Shown one piece after another: positions 1-8,347 of a stretch of DNA of 64,000 nt. Source of the DNA: Solirubrobacter deserti (GTDB lineage: Bacteria > Actinomycetota > Thermoleophilia > Solirubrobacterales > Solirubrobacteraceae); assembly GCF_027587175.1 (NCBI RefSeq), contig NZ_JAPCID010000032.1:1-64000 (forward strand). Reading direction: 5' to 3'. Under the pieces are notes generated by a model. The model was not told the origin of the DNA. It was given only the letters and a program-made list of their open reading frames with translations, and searched no databases. Every line of letters begins with the position of its first letter. The first letter of the stretch is position 1. The position numbers were made by a program, and so were the translations under genes.

Positions 1-990
1 CACCCGCCGCCGCGGCAGCCGGCGCGCGGCGAGCCACGGCGCGGGCCGGGCGCGCAGCGCGGCCGCCGCGTCCTTGAGCGCGCCGACGAGCGCGGTGCGC
101 CGGCCGAGCGTGCCGGAACGGCCGGACAGGTAGTCGGGATCCGTCGCGCTCGGCGGCGCGGGCCCCGGGTCCAGCGCCTCCACGAGCCGTCCGAGCGTGA
201 GCGCGGTGAGCGTCACGCCCACCCCGCAGCGCCGCCGCACGATGTGGAACACGCAGCCCCCGAGCGTGCGCAGCTCGGCCGCGAGCGACGGCTCCGCGCG
301 CTTGAACACGTCGTACCGGCGCGCCGCACGGCCGCGGTAGAAGTTGGCGCGCGACAGCGCCCGCAGCGTCGCGTCCCGCCCGGCGCGGCGGTGGTCGACG
401 CCGGCCGCCGCCACGTAGCCGACGCTTCCGCCCGCCGCGCGCAGGCGCCGCTGCCAGTCCTCCTCGTCCCCCGCGCCGCCCAGCCGCTCATCGAACGGCC
501 CGATGCGCTCGAGCGCGCTCCGGCGCAGCGCGAGGTTCGCGCCCCACACGAACTCGGCCTCGCGGTCCTCGGGACCGAGGTCGAGGGCGGTCACGGGCAG
601 CGGCTCGCGCCCGCACGCGTGCAGGTTCGTCCCCTCGATGCGCGGGCGGATCGGCCCGCCGAGCGCCTCGTGCCCGGTGGCGGCCAGCAGCGCGGAGAGC
701 CAGCCGGGCCAGACCTCGACGTCGTCGTCCAGGAAGCAGATCAGCTCGCCCGTGGAGTGAGTGACGCAGGCGTTGCGGGCGACGTTGATGCCGCGCGGTG
801 CCCCGAGCGCCACGTAGCGGCCGCCGTGCTGTTCGACGAGGGCGCGGGTGGGGGCGTCCTCGGCGTCGTCCTCGACCACCACGATCTCGGCCTCGTGCGC
901 GGCCGCCTGCGGAGCCACGGAGCGCAGCGCCACGGCGAGATAGTCGCGGCGGTTGCGGGTGGGGAAGACGATCGATGCGGGCGGCGCCAT
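1..990 (-). CDS. Family 2 glycosyltransferase, C-terminus cut by window edge
   Basis: This frame stays open from an ATG at 990 down to base 1 with no stop, so the 3' end lies outside the window. The N-terminus has the GT2 start (ASIVFPTRNRRDYL), then EIVVVEDD and the metal-binding acidic run CFLDDDVEV near residue 90. Later come a GANLALRRS segment and GGAGDEEDW, the usual acceptor-side acidic pair. It should transfer a sugar from a nucleotide donor onto a surface glycan; substrate cannot be told. It lies 13 nt downstream of phoU on the same strand and may be cotranscribed with it, although the functions look unrelated. The last visible residues are Ala/Arg-rich. Confidence 0.85.
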   Translation of the reverse strand, partial: MAPPASIVFPTRNRRDYLAVALRSVAPQAAAHEAEIVVVEDDAEDAPTRALVEQHGGRYVALGAPRGINVARNACVTHSTGELICFLDDDVEVWPGWLSALLAATGHEALGGPIRPRIEGTNLHACGREPLPVTALDLGPEDREAEFVWGANLALRRSALERIGPFDERLGGAGDEEDWQRRLRAAGGSVGYVAAAGVDHRRAGRDATLRALSRANFYRGRAARRYDVFKRAEPSLAAELRTLGGCVFHIVRRRCGVGVTLTALTLGRLVEALDPGPAPPSATDPDYLSGRSGTLGRRTALVGALKDAAAALRARPAPWLAARRLPRRRV

Positions 991-1003
991 TCGCGCCGAG
1001 AGA

Positions 1004-1699
1004 TTAGGCGGCCGGAGCGAACCGGCCCGTCGCGACGAACGCCGCCTGGCGGGCGATGTCGACGGCGTTGTCGCCGATGCGCTCGAGCGCGCGGGCCATC
1101 ATCGCGACCATGAAAGCGACCTCGCGGGTCCGCTCGTCGGCGCAGTTGGCGTGGACGGCGATCGCGAAGCAGCGCCGGTTGGCCTCGTTGATCTGCCGGT
1201 CATGCTCGAGCATCCGACGGGCGCCGTCGATGTCGCGCTCGGCGAACACCGTGCGCGCGTCGCTGAGCTGCTCCTGGGCCAGCTCCGCCATCTTGCCGAA
1301 GCACTGCAGCTGCGTCTCCGAGGGCCGCACGCCCGGGGGCAGCGCCGTGCACATCGTGCCGATGTTCGCGCACTGCGCGCCGATGCGCTCGAGCCGCTCG
1401 TTGACGTGCAGCAGCGCGATCGCGAGCCGCAGATCGCCGGCCACCGGCGCCTGCAGTGCCAGCACGGACAGCAGGCGGTCGTGCACCGCGGTGTGGCAGC
1501 GCTCGAGCTGCTCGTGCTCTGCACTCAGCTGCTCGGCCGCGGCGGTGTCGCACGCCGTGGCGGCGGCGACGGCGCGCTTGACCCACTCGCCCTCGGCGGC
1601 CAGTTCCTCGAGCACGCGCGCCTCGGCCTCGGCCAGCCCGGCTTCCAGTGGCGACCGCGCCACCCGCCGGTAGGGCTCACGCACGGTAGGGAGGCTCAT
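1004..1699 (-). CDS. phoU: PhoU-family phosphate signalling regulator
   Basis: This 231-residue protein is made of two PhoU three-helix repeats, with the family pattern LHVNERLERIGAQCANI in the first and ARALERIGDNAVDIARQ in the second. PhoU proteins link the Pst phosphate transporter to the PhoR-type sensor kinase and repress the Pho regulon when phosphate is ample; they act on the inner face of the membrane. No pst or phoR genes are in the window, so this copy is detached from them. The ATG at 1699 is preceded by TAGGTC six bases upstream, an imperfect -10 element. The divergent GT4 gene starts 54 bases away. Confidence 0.93.
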   Translation of the reverse strand: MSLPTVREPYRRVARSPLEAGLAEAEARVLEELAAEGEWVKRAVAAATACDTAAAEQLSAEHEQLERCHTAVHDRLLSVLALQAPVAGDLRLAIALLHVNERLERIGAQCANIGTMCTALPPGVRPSETQLQCFGKMAELAQEQLSDARTVFAERDIDGARRMLEHDRQINEANRRCFAIAVHANCADERTREVAFMVAMMARALERIGDNAVDIARQAAFVATGRFAPAA

Positions 1700-1739
1700 C
1701 CAGTCGACCTACCCCGCGCGGGCCCCGTTCGAATCGGGC

Positions 1740-1745
1740 TAGCCT
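1740..1745 (+). promoter_or_regulatory. Candidate leaderless -10 element for the GT4 gene
   Basis: TAGCCT ends 8 nt before the GTG start at 1754. That is the spacing at which transcription would begin at or next to the start codon. No ribosome binding site is seen before that GTG. Confidence 0.5.
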
Positions 1746-1753
1746 TGCCGCGC

Positions 1754-2875
1754 GTGATCTTGCTCCTGCACCACCGGTACCGCCACGTCGGCGGGGAGGA
1801 GCGGGCGGTCGCGGACCTGCAGTGGCTGATCCGCGAGCACCTGCACGAGGACGCGGAGGTGCTCGAGCGCGACTCGTCCCGCGTCGGCGCGCGCGACGCG
1901 GCGCTCGGCCTGCTCAGAGGCGGCCTGAACCCGCAGGAGGTGGCGGACGCAGTCAAGCGCACGAACGCGCGGGTCGTGCACGCGCACAACGTCAATCCCA
2001 CTTTCGGCTGGCGCGCGCTGGCCGCGGCCAGGCAGGCTGGCGCCCGGGTCGTGCTGCACCTGCACAACTACCGGCTGGTGTGCGCGCAGGCGACGTGCTT
2101 CACGCGCGGCGAGGACTGCACGCGCTGCCACGGGCGCAACACGCTCCCCGGCGTCAGGCTCAACTGCCGGGGCGGGTCGCGCGCCGAGTCCGCGGCCTAT
2201 GCGGCCGGCCTCGCGCTGCACCAGAAGCGCCTGACCGGCGCCGCCGACGAGATCCTCGTACCGAGCACGTTCGCGCTGCAACGCCTCCAGGAACTCGGCG
2301 CGCCGCTGCGGGGCAAGGCGCGCGTGCTGGGCTCCGTCCAGCGCGAGTTCGTGGACCACTCGACGGCCCAGCACGGCGAGTTCGTGCTCGCGGCGGGGCG
2401 TCTCACACCGGAAAAAGGGTTCGAGGACGTCATCCACGCGTGCCGGCGCGTCAACCTTCCCCTCGTGATCGCCGGCGACGGCCCGCAACGACACGAGCTC
2501 GAGGCCCGGGGCGGCGCGACGTTCCTGGGCCACGTCCCACCCGCGGAGTTGCAGGTGCTGCGCCGTCGCGCGGCGGTCGCCGTGGTGCCGAGCCGCTACG
2601 CCGAGATCCTCCCGCTGGCGGCGCTGGAATCGATGGCCGCCGCCGTGCCGACCGTCGCGGCCGCTTCGGGCGGGCTCAAGGAAGCCGTCCCCGAGGAAGG
2701 GCTGTACCCGGCGGGTGATGTCGCCGCCCTCGCCGACCGCCTGCAAGCCCTGTGGCAGGACCAGGCCGCGGGCGAGCGCGCGCTCGCGGGCGCGAAGGCC
2801 CGCAGCGCCCCCGCGTTCGTCGCCGAACAACTCCGCAGCGTCTATGGCGCAACTTCCACCCCCGCGAGGTATTGA
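1754..2875 (+). CDS. Family 4 (GT-B) glycosyltransferase
   Basis: A GTG start at 1754 gives 373 residues beginning ILLLHHRYRHVGGEER, the usual N-terminal Rossmann strand of GT4 enzymes. The acceptor-domain segment ARVVHAHNVNPTF follows. A cysteine cluster around residues 115-140 (C-T-R-C-H-G and NCRGG) resembles those in many GT4 proteins. The C-terminal donor domain shows AAGRLTPEKGFEDVI, VIAGDGPQ and the E-x7-E-like PSRYAEILPLAALESMA. Frames open further upstream overlap phoU and look like antisense noise, and the -10-like hexamer at 1740 supports this start. The stop is one base from the start of the next gene, so the two are probably translated together. Confidence 0.88.
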   Translation: MILLLHHRYRHVGGEERAVADLQWLIREHLHEDAEVLERDSSRVGARDAALGLLRGGLNPQEVADAVKRTNARVVHAHNVNPTFGWRALAAARQAGARVVLHLHNYRLVCAQATCFTRGEDCTRCHGRNTLPGVRLNCRGGSRAESAAYAAGLALHQKRLTGAADEILVPSTFALQRLQELGAPLRGKARVLGSVQREFVDHSTAQHGEFVLAAGRLTPEKGFEDVIHACRRVNLPLVIAGDGPQRHELEARGGATFLGHVPPAELQVLRRRAAVAVVPSRYAEILPLAALESMAAAVPTVAAASGGLKEAVPEEGLYPAGDVAALADRLQALWQDQAAGERALAGAKARSAPAFVAEQLRSVYGATSTPARY

Positions 2876-2876
2876 A

Positions 2877-3755
2877 ATGCGCATGATCCGCCGCGCGCTG
2901 CCCTTCCTGCTGCTGTGCCTCACCGTCCTGCTCGCTCCTGCCTCCGCGCAGGCGGCCAAGAGCCAGAAGAAGGCGATCTGGGGCCCGATCGAGATCGACG
3001 GGGAGTCGCAGTTCCCGGTCTACAAGGACCTCGGGGTCGGCACCTACCAGATGCTGCTCGAGTGGGACAAGGTCGGCGTGCTGGAGCCATTGGACGCCAA
3101 GGACCCGGAGGACGCGAGCTACGAGTGGTCGGACGAGATCGACACCGCGATCTCTGAGGGCTCCAACAACGGCATCAAGGTTGCGCTGTCGATCACGGGC
3201 CGGCCTGACTGGGCCAGCGCGAGCGACTTCAAGGACTTCGTGACCGCGGCGGCCAAGCGCTACAAGGCCGTGCGCACGTGGGCGATCGGCGACGGCAAGG
3301 TCTCGCCGGCCAAGGACTACCCGCGCATGCTCGACGACGCGTACGCCGCGCTGAAGGCCGCGTCGAAGTCCAACAAGGTCATCGGCGGCAACGGCAACAC
3401 GCGCCTGGAGCTCAGCAACGGCAAACAAGCCCGGATGGACTACTTCGGCACGGACCCGACGGCCCGCAAGGCGCCGACGAAGTCGACGCTGAACGCGCTC
3501 AAGCGCAAGGCCGGCGACCACAAGCTGTGGCTCGGACCGGTGTCGCTGCCCACGTCGGAGGGCGGCTCGTTCCGGCTCACGATGGCCGCGCAGGCGAACT
3601 GGATCAAGACCGCGTTCCGCCTCGTCAAGTCCGACAGCGACGTCGCCGCGCTCTCCTACCGCAAGCTGCGGGATGAGCTCGGCGCGCCGTTCACTGGTCT
3701 GATGGACAGCGACGGCGAGAAGAAGCCGTCGTATAACGCGTACAAGCAGGGCTAG
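2877..3755 (+). CDS. Secreted TIM-barrel glycoside-hydrolase-like protein
   Basis: The protein has 292 residues with a clear signal peptide (basic MRMIRR, then a Leu-rich core, cleavage near ASAQA). The mature part starts with AIWGPIEIDGES and has IKVALSITGRPDW and RYKAVRTWAIGDGK. These look like the beta strands of a cellulase-type (GH5/GH39-like) barrel, where a WxIxNE strand normally carries the acid/base glutamate. Here that position reads WAIGDGK, without the Asn-Glu pair, so catalytic activity is doubtful and it may only bind glycan. A GAGG ribosome site lies within the end of the GT4 gene. The family assignment is from fold-like pattern only. Confidence 0.65.
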   Translation: MRMIRRALPFLLLCLTVLLAPASAQAAKSQKKAIWGPIEIDGESQFPVYKDLGVGTYQMLLEWDKVGVLEPLDAKDPEDASYEWSDEIDTAISEGSNNGIKVALSITGRPDWASASDFKDFVTAAAKRYKAVRTWAIGDGKVSPAKDYPRMLDDAYAALKAASKSNKVIGGNGNTRLELSNGKQARMDYFGTDPTARKAPTKSTLNALKRKAGDHKLWLGPVSLPTSEGGSFRLTMAAQANWIKTAFRLVKSDSDVAALSYRKLRDELGAPFTGLMDSDGEKKPSYNAYKQG

Positions 3756-3760
3756 CGGTA

Positions 3761-3780
3761 CGGCGCGAAGGAACGCGCCG
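3761..3780 (+). terminator. Perfect 7-bp hairpin, possible terminator
   Basis: CGGCGCG, a six-base loop AAGGAA, then CGCGCCG forms a perfect stem just after the TIM-barrel gene stop and before the RTX-like gene. There is no U-tract, as is common in high-GC actinobacteria. Confidence 0.5.
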
Positions 3781-3806
3781 CGTCAGACGTCGTCAAGGAG
3801 GAACAC

Positions 3807-4217
3807 ATGAAGTTGCGCTATCTGGCGCTGCCCGCCGTCGTGGCGCTCACGGCCACGACCCCGGCGCTCGCGGACAAGGTCGACTGCCGCCCGGCCGACC
3901 GCGACACCACGCTGTGCCTGAAGACGGGCGGCTGGACGGAGATCGCGGGCACCGACCGCGCCGACGAGCTGATCGGCACCAAGGGCCCCGACCAGCTGCT
4001 CGGCGACGGCGGCGACGACCGGATCTTCGCCGGCACCGGGCAGGACGAGATCGACGGCGGCGCCGGTCGCGACGCCATCGACGCCGGCCGCGGGAACGAC
4101 CTCGTCCACGCCCGCGACCGGACCCGCGACACGATCGACTGTGGCACGGGCCGGGATCGCGCCGTCGTCGACCGGACGGATCGCGTGAAGAACTGCGAGA
4201 CGGTCGTCCGCCGCTAG
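3807..4217 (+). CDS. Secreted protein with RTX-type calcium-binding repeats
   Basis: This 136-residue protein has a signal peptide (MKLRYLALPAVVALTATTPALA), then a short region with two cysteines. It is followed by about four copies of the GGxGxDxI/L nonapeptide: GTKGPDQLL, GDGGDDRIF, GTGQDEIDG and GAGRDAID. RTX repeats fold into a calcium-filled beta roll outside the cell. The C-terminus (DTIDCGTGRDRAVVDRTDRVKNCETV) is a frequent end module of such small actinobacterial proteins and likely forms a disulfide. A strong AGGAGG site sits five bases before the ATG. The stop codon shares CTAG with the stop of the opposing dehydrogenase gene. Confidence 0.88.
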   Translation: MKLRYLALPAVVALTATTPALADKVDCRPADRDTTLCLKTGGWTEIAGTDRADELIGTKGPDQLLGDGGDDRIFAGTGQDEIDGGAGRDAIDAGRGNDLVHARDRTRDTIDCGTGRDRAVVDRTDRVKNCETVVRR

Positions 4218-5455
4218 AGCTGCAACGCGTTCGCGCCCAGTGAGCGCGTCACGCCGCGCAGGTCCATCGTCAGCTGCGCCCGTGCGGCGACGTCCGCGTG
4301 GTCCACCGACGGGTGCGCGGTGACGATCAGCGCCAGATCCGCCCCGTCGACGACCGACAGCTCCGAGTTGCGCAGCCCGAAGTCGGGCAGCTCGGGCACG
4401 TGCGGGTCGTGATAGGCGAGGTCGGCGCCGCGCTCGCGCAGCAGCCGGATGATCTTCAGCGCGGGCGACTCGCGGATGTCGCCCACGCCCGCCTTGTAGG
4501 CCACACCGAGCACGACAATCCGCGACCCGCGCACCGGCTTGCCGACGTCGTTCAACGCCCGCTCGGCCTTCTCCAGGCAGAAGTAGGGCATCTGCTGGTT
4601 GACCTTGCCCGCGAGCTCGATGAACTCCGTCGAGAGGTCGTACTCACGCGCCTTCCAGGTGAGGTAGAACGGATCGACGGGCAGGCAGTGCCCGCCCATG
4701 CCGGGCCCGGGCTGGAACGGCATGAAGCCGTACGGCTTGGTGGAGGCCGCTTCGACGACCTCCCAGATGTCGATCCCCATGCGGTCGGCGAGCATCGCCA
4801 TCTCGTTCACGAGCGCGATGTTCACCGAGCGGAAGATGTTCTCGAGCAGCTTGGAGAGCTCCGCGACCTCGGGCGTGGAGACGCGCACGACCTGATCGCA
4901 GACCTTCTCGTAGATCGCGACCGCCGCCTCCGTGCACGCCGGCGTGAGCCCGCCGACGACCTTCGGCGTCGTGCGCAGCGTGTAGTCGGTGCGGCCCGGG
5001 TCCACGCGCTCGGGCGAGAACGCGAGCGCGAAGTCCGCGCCCGCCTGCAGTCCGGACTCCTCGAGCAGCGGCACCATGTGCTCGCGCGTGGTGCCCGGGA
5101 ACGTCGTGGACTCCAGGATCACCGTCTGGCCGCGCCGGATCACGCCCGCCAGCGCCCGCGCCGAGCTCAGCAGCGGCCCGAGGTCCGGCTCGCGGTTGCG
5201 CGTGAGCGGCGTCGGGACGCACACCAGGATCGCGTCCGCCTCGTGCAGCTCGACGTAGCGGGTCGTGAACGTGCACAGATCCGACACGAGCTGCAGCCGC
5301 GCGTCCGGGATGTCCTCGACGTGCGAGCGGCCCTCACGCATGGCGGCCACGCGCTCGGGTGAGATGTCCACGCCGATGACGTCGCAGCCCGCCTCCGCGA
5401 AGGCGACCGCCAGCGGCAGACCGACGTAACCGAGTCCGACGATTCCGATCTTCAC
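4214..5455 (-). CDS. UDP-N-acetylhexosamine 6-dehydrogenase (WecC/WbpA-like)
   Basis: This enzyme makes a UDP-hexosaminuronic acid by two NAD-dependent oxidations at C6. The 413-residue sequence has KIGIVGLGYVGLPLA as the NAD site. It also has PTPLTRNREPDL, ESTTFPGTT, and the catalytic loop GMGGHCLPVDPFYL with the nucleophile at about Cys257. Length and the GHCxPVDP form favour the WecC/WbpA/TviB group (N-acetylated substrates) over glucose dehydrogenases. I chose GTG 5455 because it begins exactly at the Rossmann strand; GTG 5461 would add two residues. It is the last gene of the gmd operon, 11 bases after gmd. Confidence 0.88.
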   Translation of the reverse strand: MKIGIVGLGYVGLPLAVAFAEAGCDVIGVDISPERVAAMREGRSHVEDIPDARLQLVSDLCTFTTRYVELHEADAILVCVPTPLTRNREPDLGPLLSSARALAGVIRRGQTVILESTTFPGTTREHMVPLLEESGLQAGADFALAFSPERVDPGRTDYTLRTTPKVVGGLTPACTEAAVAIYEKVCDQVVRVSTPEVAELSKLLENIFRSVNIALVNEMAMLADRMGIDIWEVVEAASTKPYGFMPFQPGPGMGGHCLPVDPFYLTWKAREYDLSTEFIELAGKVNQQMPYFCLEKAERALNDVGKPVRGSRIVVLGVAYKAGVGDIRESPALKIIRLLRERGADLAYHDPHVPELPDFGLRNSELSVVDGADLALIVTAHPSVDHADVAARAQLTMDLRGVTRSLGANALQL

Positions 5456-5466
5456 GCCCACTCAGC

Positions 5467-6426
5467 CTACTTGGCGAGCAGGTCGAGATCCGCGCGGGCC
5501 ATCAGGCGGATCAGCTGCTCGAAGTTCGTCGTCGGCTCCCAGCCCAGCAGCTGCTTGGCCTTGCCGGCGTCGCCGACGAGCAGATCGACTTCGGCCGGGC
5601 GCTTGAGGGAGTCGTCGATCTCGACGTAGCGCTCCCACTCCAGCCCGACCTCGTCGAAGGCGACCTGCACGCAGTCACGCACGGTGTGCATCTCGCCCGT
5701 CGCGATCACGAAGTCGTCCGGCCGGTCGTGCTGGAGCATCAGCCACATCGCCTCGACGTAGTCCTTCGCGTAGCCCCAGTCGCGGCGCGCGTCGAGGTTG
5801 CCGAGCTGCAGCTTGTCCCGCCGGCCGTGCTTGATCGCCGCGGCGTGCCAGGTGATCTTGCGCGTCACGAACTCCAGCCCGCGGCGCGGCGACTCGTGGT
5901 TGAACAGGATCCCGGACGTCGCGAACAGGTCGTAGGACTCGCGGTAGTTGACCGTGATGTGGTGCCCGTAGACCTTCGCCACCCCGTACGGCGAGCGCGG
6001 GTAGAACGGCGTGCGCTCGGTCTGCGGCGTCTCGAGCACCTTCCCGAACATCTCCGAGCTCGACGCCTGGTAGAAGCGCGCCTCGGGGCACGTCTCGCGC
6101 ACCGCCTCCAGCATCCGCGTCACGCCCACGCCCGTGAACTCGGCCGTCAGCGTGGGCTGGATCCAGGAGACGGCCACGAACGACATCGCGGCGAGGTTGT
6201 AGACCTCGTCCGGCTTGGCGGCGCGCAGCGCGTCCACCAGCGAGCGCTGGTCGAGCAGGTCGGCCTGATGGAACGTGATGCGGTCGCGCAGGTGCTCGAG
6301 CCGGTCGAACTTCTCGGTCGAAGCGCGCCGCACCATGCCGTGGACGTCGTAGCCCTTCTCGAGCAGCAGCTCGGCCAGGTAGGAGCCGTCCTGGCCGGTG
6401 ATGCCGGTGATCAGCGCGCTGGGCAG
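5467..6426 (-). CDS. gmd: GDP-mannose 4,6-dehydratase with CTG start
   Basis: Gmd converts GDP-mannose to GDP-4-keto-6-deoxymannose, the precursor of fucose, rhamnose and perosamine in the GDP series. The first ATG in frame (6336) would remove the NAD motif. Reading from CTG 6426 gives [20 protein letters not shown], an exact family N-terminus, and an AGGAGG site lies six bases before this CTG. Other marks are [22 protein letters not shown], the YGVAKVYGH Tyr/Lys pair and [14 protein letters not shown]. The 319-residue length fits the family. It follows the epimerase gene after one base. Confidence 0.95.
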   Translation of the reverse strand: MPSALITGITGQDGSYLAELLLEKGYDVHGMVRRASTEKFDRLEHLRDRITFHQADLLDQRSLVDALRAAKPDEVYNLAAMSFVAVSWIQPTLTAEFTGVGVTRMLEAVRETCPEARFYQASSSEMFGKVLETPQTERTPFYPRSPYGVAKVYGHHITVNYRESYDLFATSGILFNHESPRRGLEFVTRKITWHAAAIKHGRRDKLQLGNLDARRDWGYAKDYVEAMWLMLQHDRPDDFVIATGEMHTVRDCVQVAFDEVGLEWERYVEIDDSLKRPAEVDLLVGDAGKAKQLLGWEPTTNFEQLIRLMARADLDLLAK

Positions 6427-6427
6427 C

Positions 6428-7384
6428 TCAGGCCTCCTGGGCCCGCAGCCACTCGACGGTCTGCGCGATGCCCTCCTCGACCCCGATCTTCGCCTTCCAG
6501 CCCAGCACGCGCTCGGCCTTCTCGACGGACGGCCAGCGCCGCACGACGTCGACCTCGAAGCTCGGGAGGTGCTCGAACTCGAGCGCCTCCGGGTCGTTGC
6601 CCGACAGCCGCCAGCACAGCTTCGCGATCTCGGCGACGGTCATCTCCTCGGACGCCGAGATGTTGAAGTCCTCGTTGAGCCCGTCCGGGTGACCCGTCGC
6701 GGTGACGATGCCGTCGGCGATGTCGTCGACGTGCGTCAGCGTGCGCGTGTGCTCGCCCGTGCCGAAGATCGGCAGCGGGTGCAGGCGCTGCAGCGACTTG
6801 CGGATCAGGTCCGGGACGGCGTGCGCGATCCCGGGCTCGTTCTCGGGCATCTCGCCCGGCCCGTAGGCGTTGAACGGGCGGCAGATGGTGTACGGGAGCC
6901 CGTGCTCGGCGTGCGCGGCGAGGCAGTAGATCTCGCCCGTGAGCTTGGAGAAGCCGTACGCGGACGTCGGCACCGGGCACTCGGGCAGGTAGTCCTCGCG
7001 CGTCGGGTACTGCGTCGCGTTCTCGAACACCATCGAGCTCGAGACGTACGTGAAGCGCTCCACGCCCTCGTCCAGCGCGGCGCGGAAGACGCCGTTGTAG
7101 AGCGCGTTGTTGACCTCGGTGAGCGTGTACGGGAGCTTGTGGAAGTTCGCGATCCCGCCGACGATCGCCGCCAGGTGGATGACGTGCGTGCAGCCGCGGA
7201 TGGCCTTGCGCGCCTCCTCGACGTCGCGCAGATCGCCGCGGTGGACCTCGCACGCCTCGCGCATCCACGTCGGCGCGTCGCGCTGGTCGGAGACACGGAC
7301 CTCGAAGTCGGGGTCGCGGACCAGGCGCCGCACGACCGCGGCGCCGATCGTGCCCGCGCCGCCGGTGACCAGGACTCTGCTCAT
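6428..7384 (-). CDS. NAD-dependent sugar-nucleotide epimerase/dehydratase (extended SDR)
   Basis: The 318-residue protein starts [17 protein letters not shown] (NAD binding). It then has [27 protein letters not shown] and the active-site YGFSK about residue 145. [11 protein letters not shown] and [12 protein letters not shown] are standard for extended short-chain dehydrogenases of the GalE/GDP-fucose-synthase class. HLAAIVGG resembles fucose synthases (Fcl), and the gmd gene directly downstream would supply its substrate. A GDP-deoxyhexose epimerase-reductase or a GDP-mannose 3,5-epimerase-like role are therefore both reasonable; the sequence alone does not decide. It overlaps the transporter gene by ATGA. 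Confidence 0.82.
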   Translation of the reverse strand: MSRVLVTGGAGTIGAAVVRRLVRDPDFEVRVSDQRDAPTWMREACEVHRGDLRDVEEARKAIRGCTHVIHLAAIVGGIANFHKLPYTLTEVNNALYNGVFRAALDEGVERFTYVSSSMVFENATQYPTREDYLPECPVPTSAYGFSKLTGEIYCLAAHAEHGLPYTICRPFNAYGPGEMPENEPGIAHAVPDLIRKSLQRLHPLPIFGTGEHTRTLTHVDDIADGIVTATGHPDGLNEDFNISASEEMTVAEIAKLCWRLSGNDPEALEFEHLPSFEVDVVRRWPSVEKAERVLGWKAKIGVEEGIAQTVEWLRAQEA

Positions 7385-8280
7385 GCTGGGACCGCCCGTG
7401 TGCGTCGCAGCCCGGGCGGCATGCGACCGTCAGTAGAAAGCCAGGACCCGGCGAGGATCAGCAGCAGGCCCGCGACGGCGCCCGCTCCGAGGCTCTCGTC
7501 GAGGATCAGGACGCCGAGGGCGACCGCGACGACCGGGTTCAAGTACGTGATGACCAGCGCGCGCCCCGGCCCGACCTCGAGGATCAGGAACTGGAAGACG
7601 ACCAGCGCGAGCGCCGTGCACACGAGGCCGAGCACGATCAGCGAAGCGATCGCGTCGCCCGTCGGCGTCTCGGACGGCGCGGTGAAGATGGCCGGGACCA
7701 GCAGCAGGCCGGAAGCGATCAGCAGGCTGGCGCCCATTGCGGCCCGCGCGTCCACGCCCGCGAGCTTGCGCTTGAGGATCATCGGCGCCGCGGCGTAGCC
7801 GCACGAGGCGATCAGGATCAGCGCCGTGCCGAGCAGCTCGTCGGCGTTGCCGGCGACGTCGATGCCGACGAGCACGATCACGCCGGTGAACCCGATCAGC
7901 AGCCCGACGAGGCGCAGGCCCGTGGCCTTCTCGGCGGCGTCGAAGCGGATGGCCAGCAGCGCAACGATCAGCGGCACGGACGCGATCAGGATCGCCGTCA
8001 GCGAGGACGAGACGTACTGCTCGCCCGCGGCGATCAGCGGGAACGGCAGCGTGATCTCGATCACCGCGTACGCCGCCACCCACGTCCAGCGTCCGCGCAG
8101 CTGGGCCAGCACACCCGCGCGCCACGCCAACAGCAGCAGCACGGCGGAGGCCATCGCCACGCGCACGAAGGACAGGAACACGGGCGAGACGCCGTCGTCG
8201 ACGGCGACCTTGATGAACAGGTAGGGCACGCCCCAGATCAGCGACATGGCGGCGAAGGCCGCCCAGCCCTTCGAGCTCAT
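7381..8280 (-). CDS. EamA/DMT-family membrane transporter
   Basis: This 299-residue protein has ten hydrophobic segments in two five-helix EamA repeats. The first opens with AMSLIWGVPYLFIKVAVDDG and ends near VLVGIDVAG; the second ends VVAVALGVLILDE. Members export amino acids, metabolites or nucleotide sugars, or flip small lipid-linked sugars (ArnE/F type). The ATGA coupling to the epimerase gene suggests a link with sugar metabolism, but the substrate is unknown. Upstream is a hairpin that may set its transcription apart from the dehydrogenase gene before it. Confidence 0.85.
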   Translation of the reverse strand: MSSKGWAAFAAMSLIWGVPYLFIKVAVDDGVSPVFLSFVRVAMASAVLLLLAWRAGVLAQLRGRWTWVAAYAVIEITLPFPLIAAGEQYVSSSLTAILIASVPLIVALLAIRFDAAEKATGLRLVGLLIGFTGVIVLVGIDVAGNADELLGTALILIASCGYAAAPMILKRKLAGVDARAAMGASLLIASGLLLVPAIFTAPSETPTGDAIASLIVLGLVCTALALVVFQFLILEVGPGRALVITYLNPVVAVALGVLILDESLGAGAVAGLLLILAGSWLSTDGRMPPGLRRTRAVPA

Positions 8281-8282
8281 GG

Positions 8283-8324
8283 GCGACCACCGCGACTCGC
8301 GCCAGGGCGCGAGTTGGCGGTCGC
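8283..8324 (-). terminator. Long GC-rich inverted repeat between operon genes
   Basis: An approximately 18-bp imperfect stem (GCGACC...GCGCC against GGCGCG...GGTCGC) with a three-base loop lies between the dehydrogenase stop at 8348 and the EamA start at 8280. A second small stem, AGCATC/GATGCT, at 8330-8349 overlaps the stop codon. There is no U-tract. It may end or attenuate transcription on the minus strand, or protect mRNA ends. Confidence 0.5.
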
Positions 8325-8347
8325 TTCAAGCATCGCTTCGCAGATGC

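Noticed and set aside
5464-5469. TAGGCT as a -10 element for the WecC-like gene
   Set aside because: It includes the gmd stop codon. Used only as a weak hint for start 5455.
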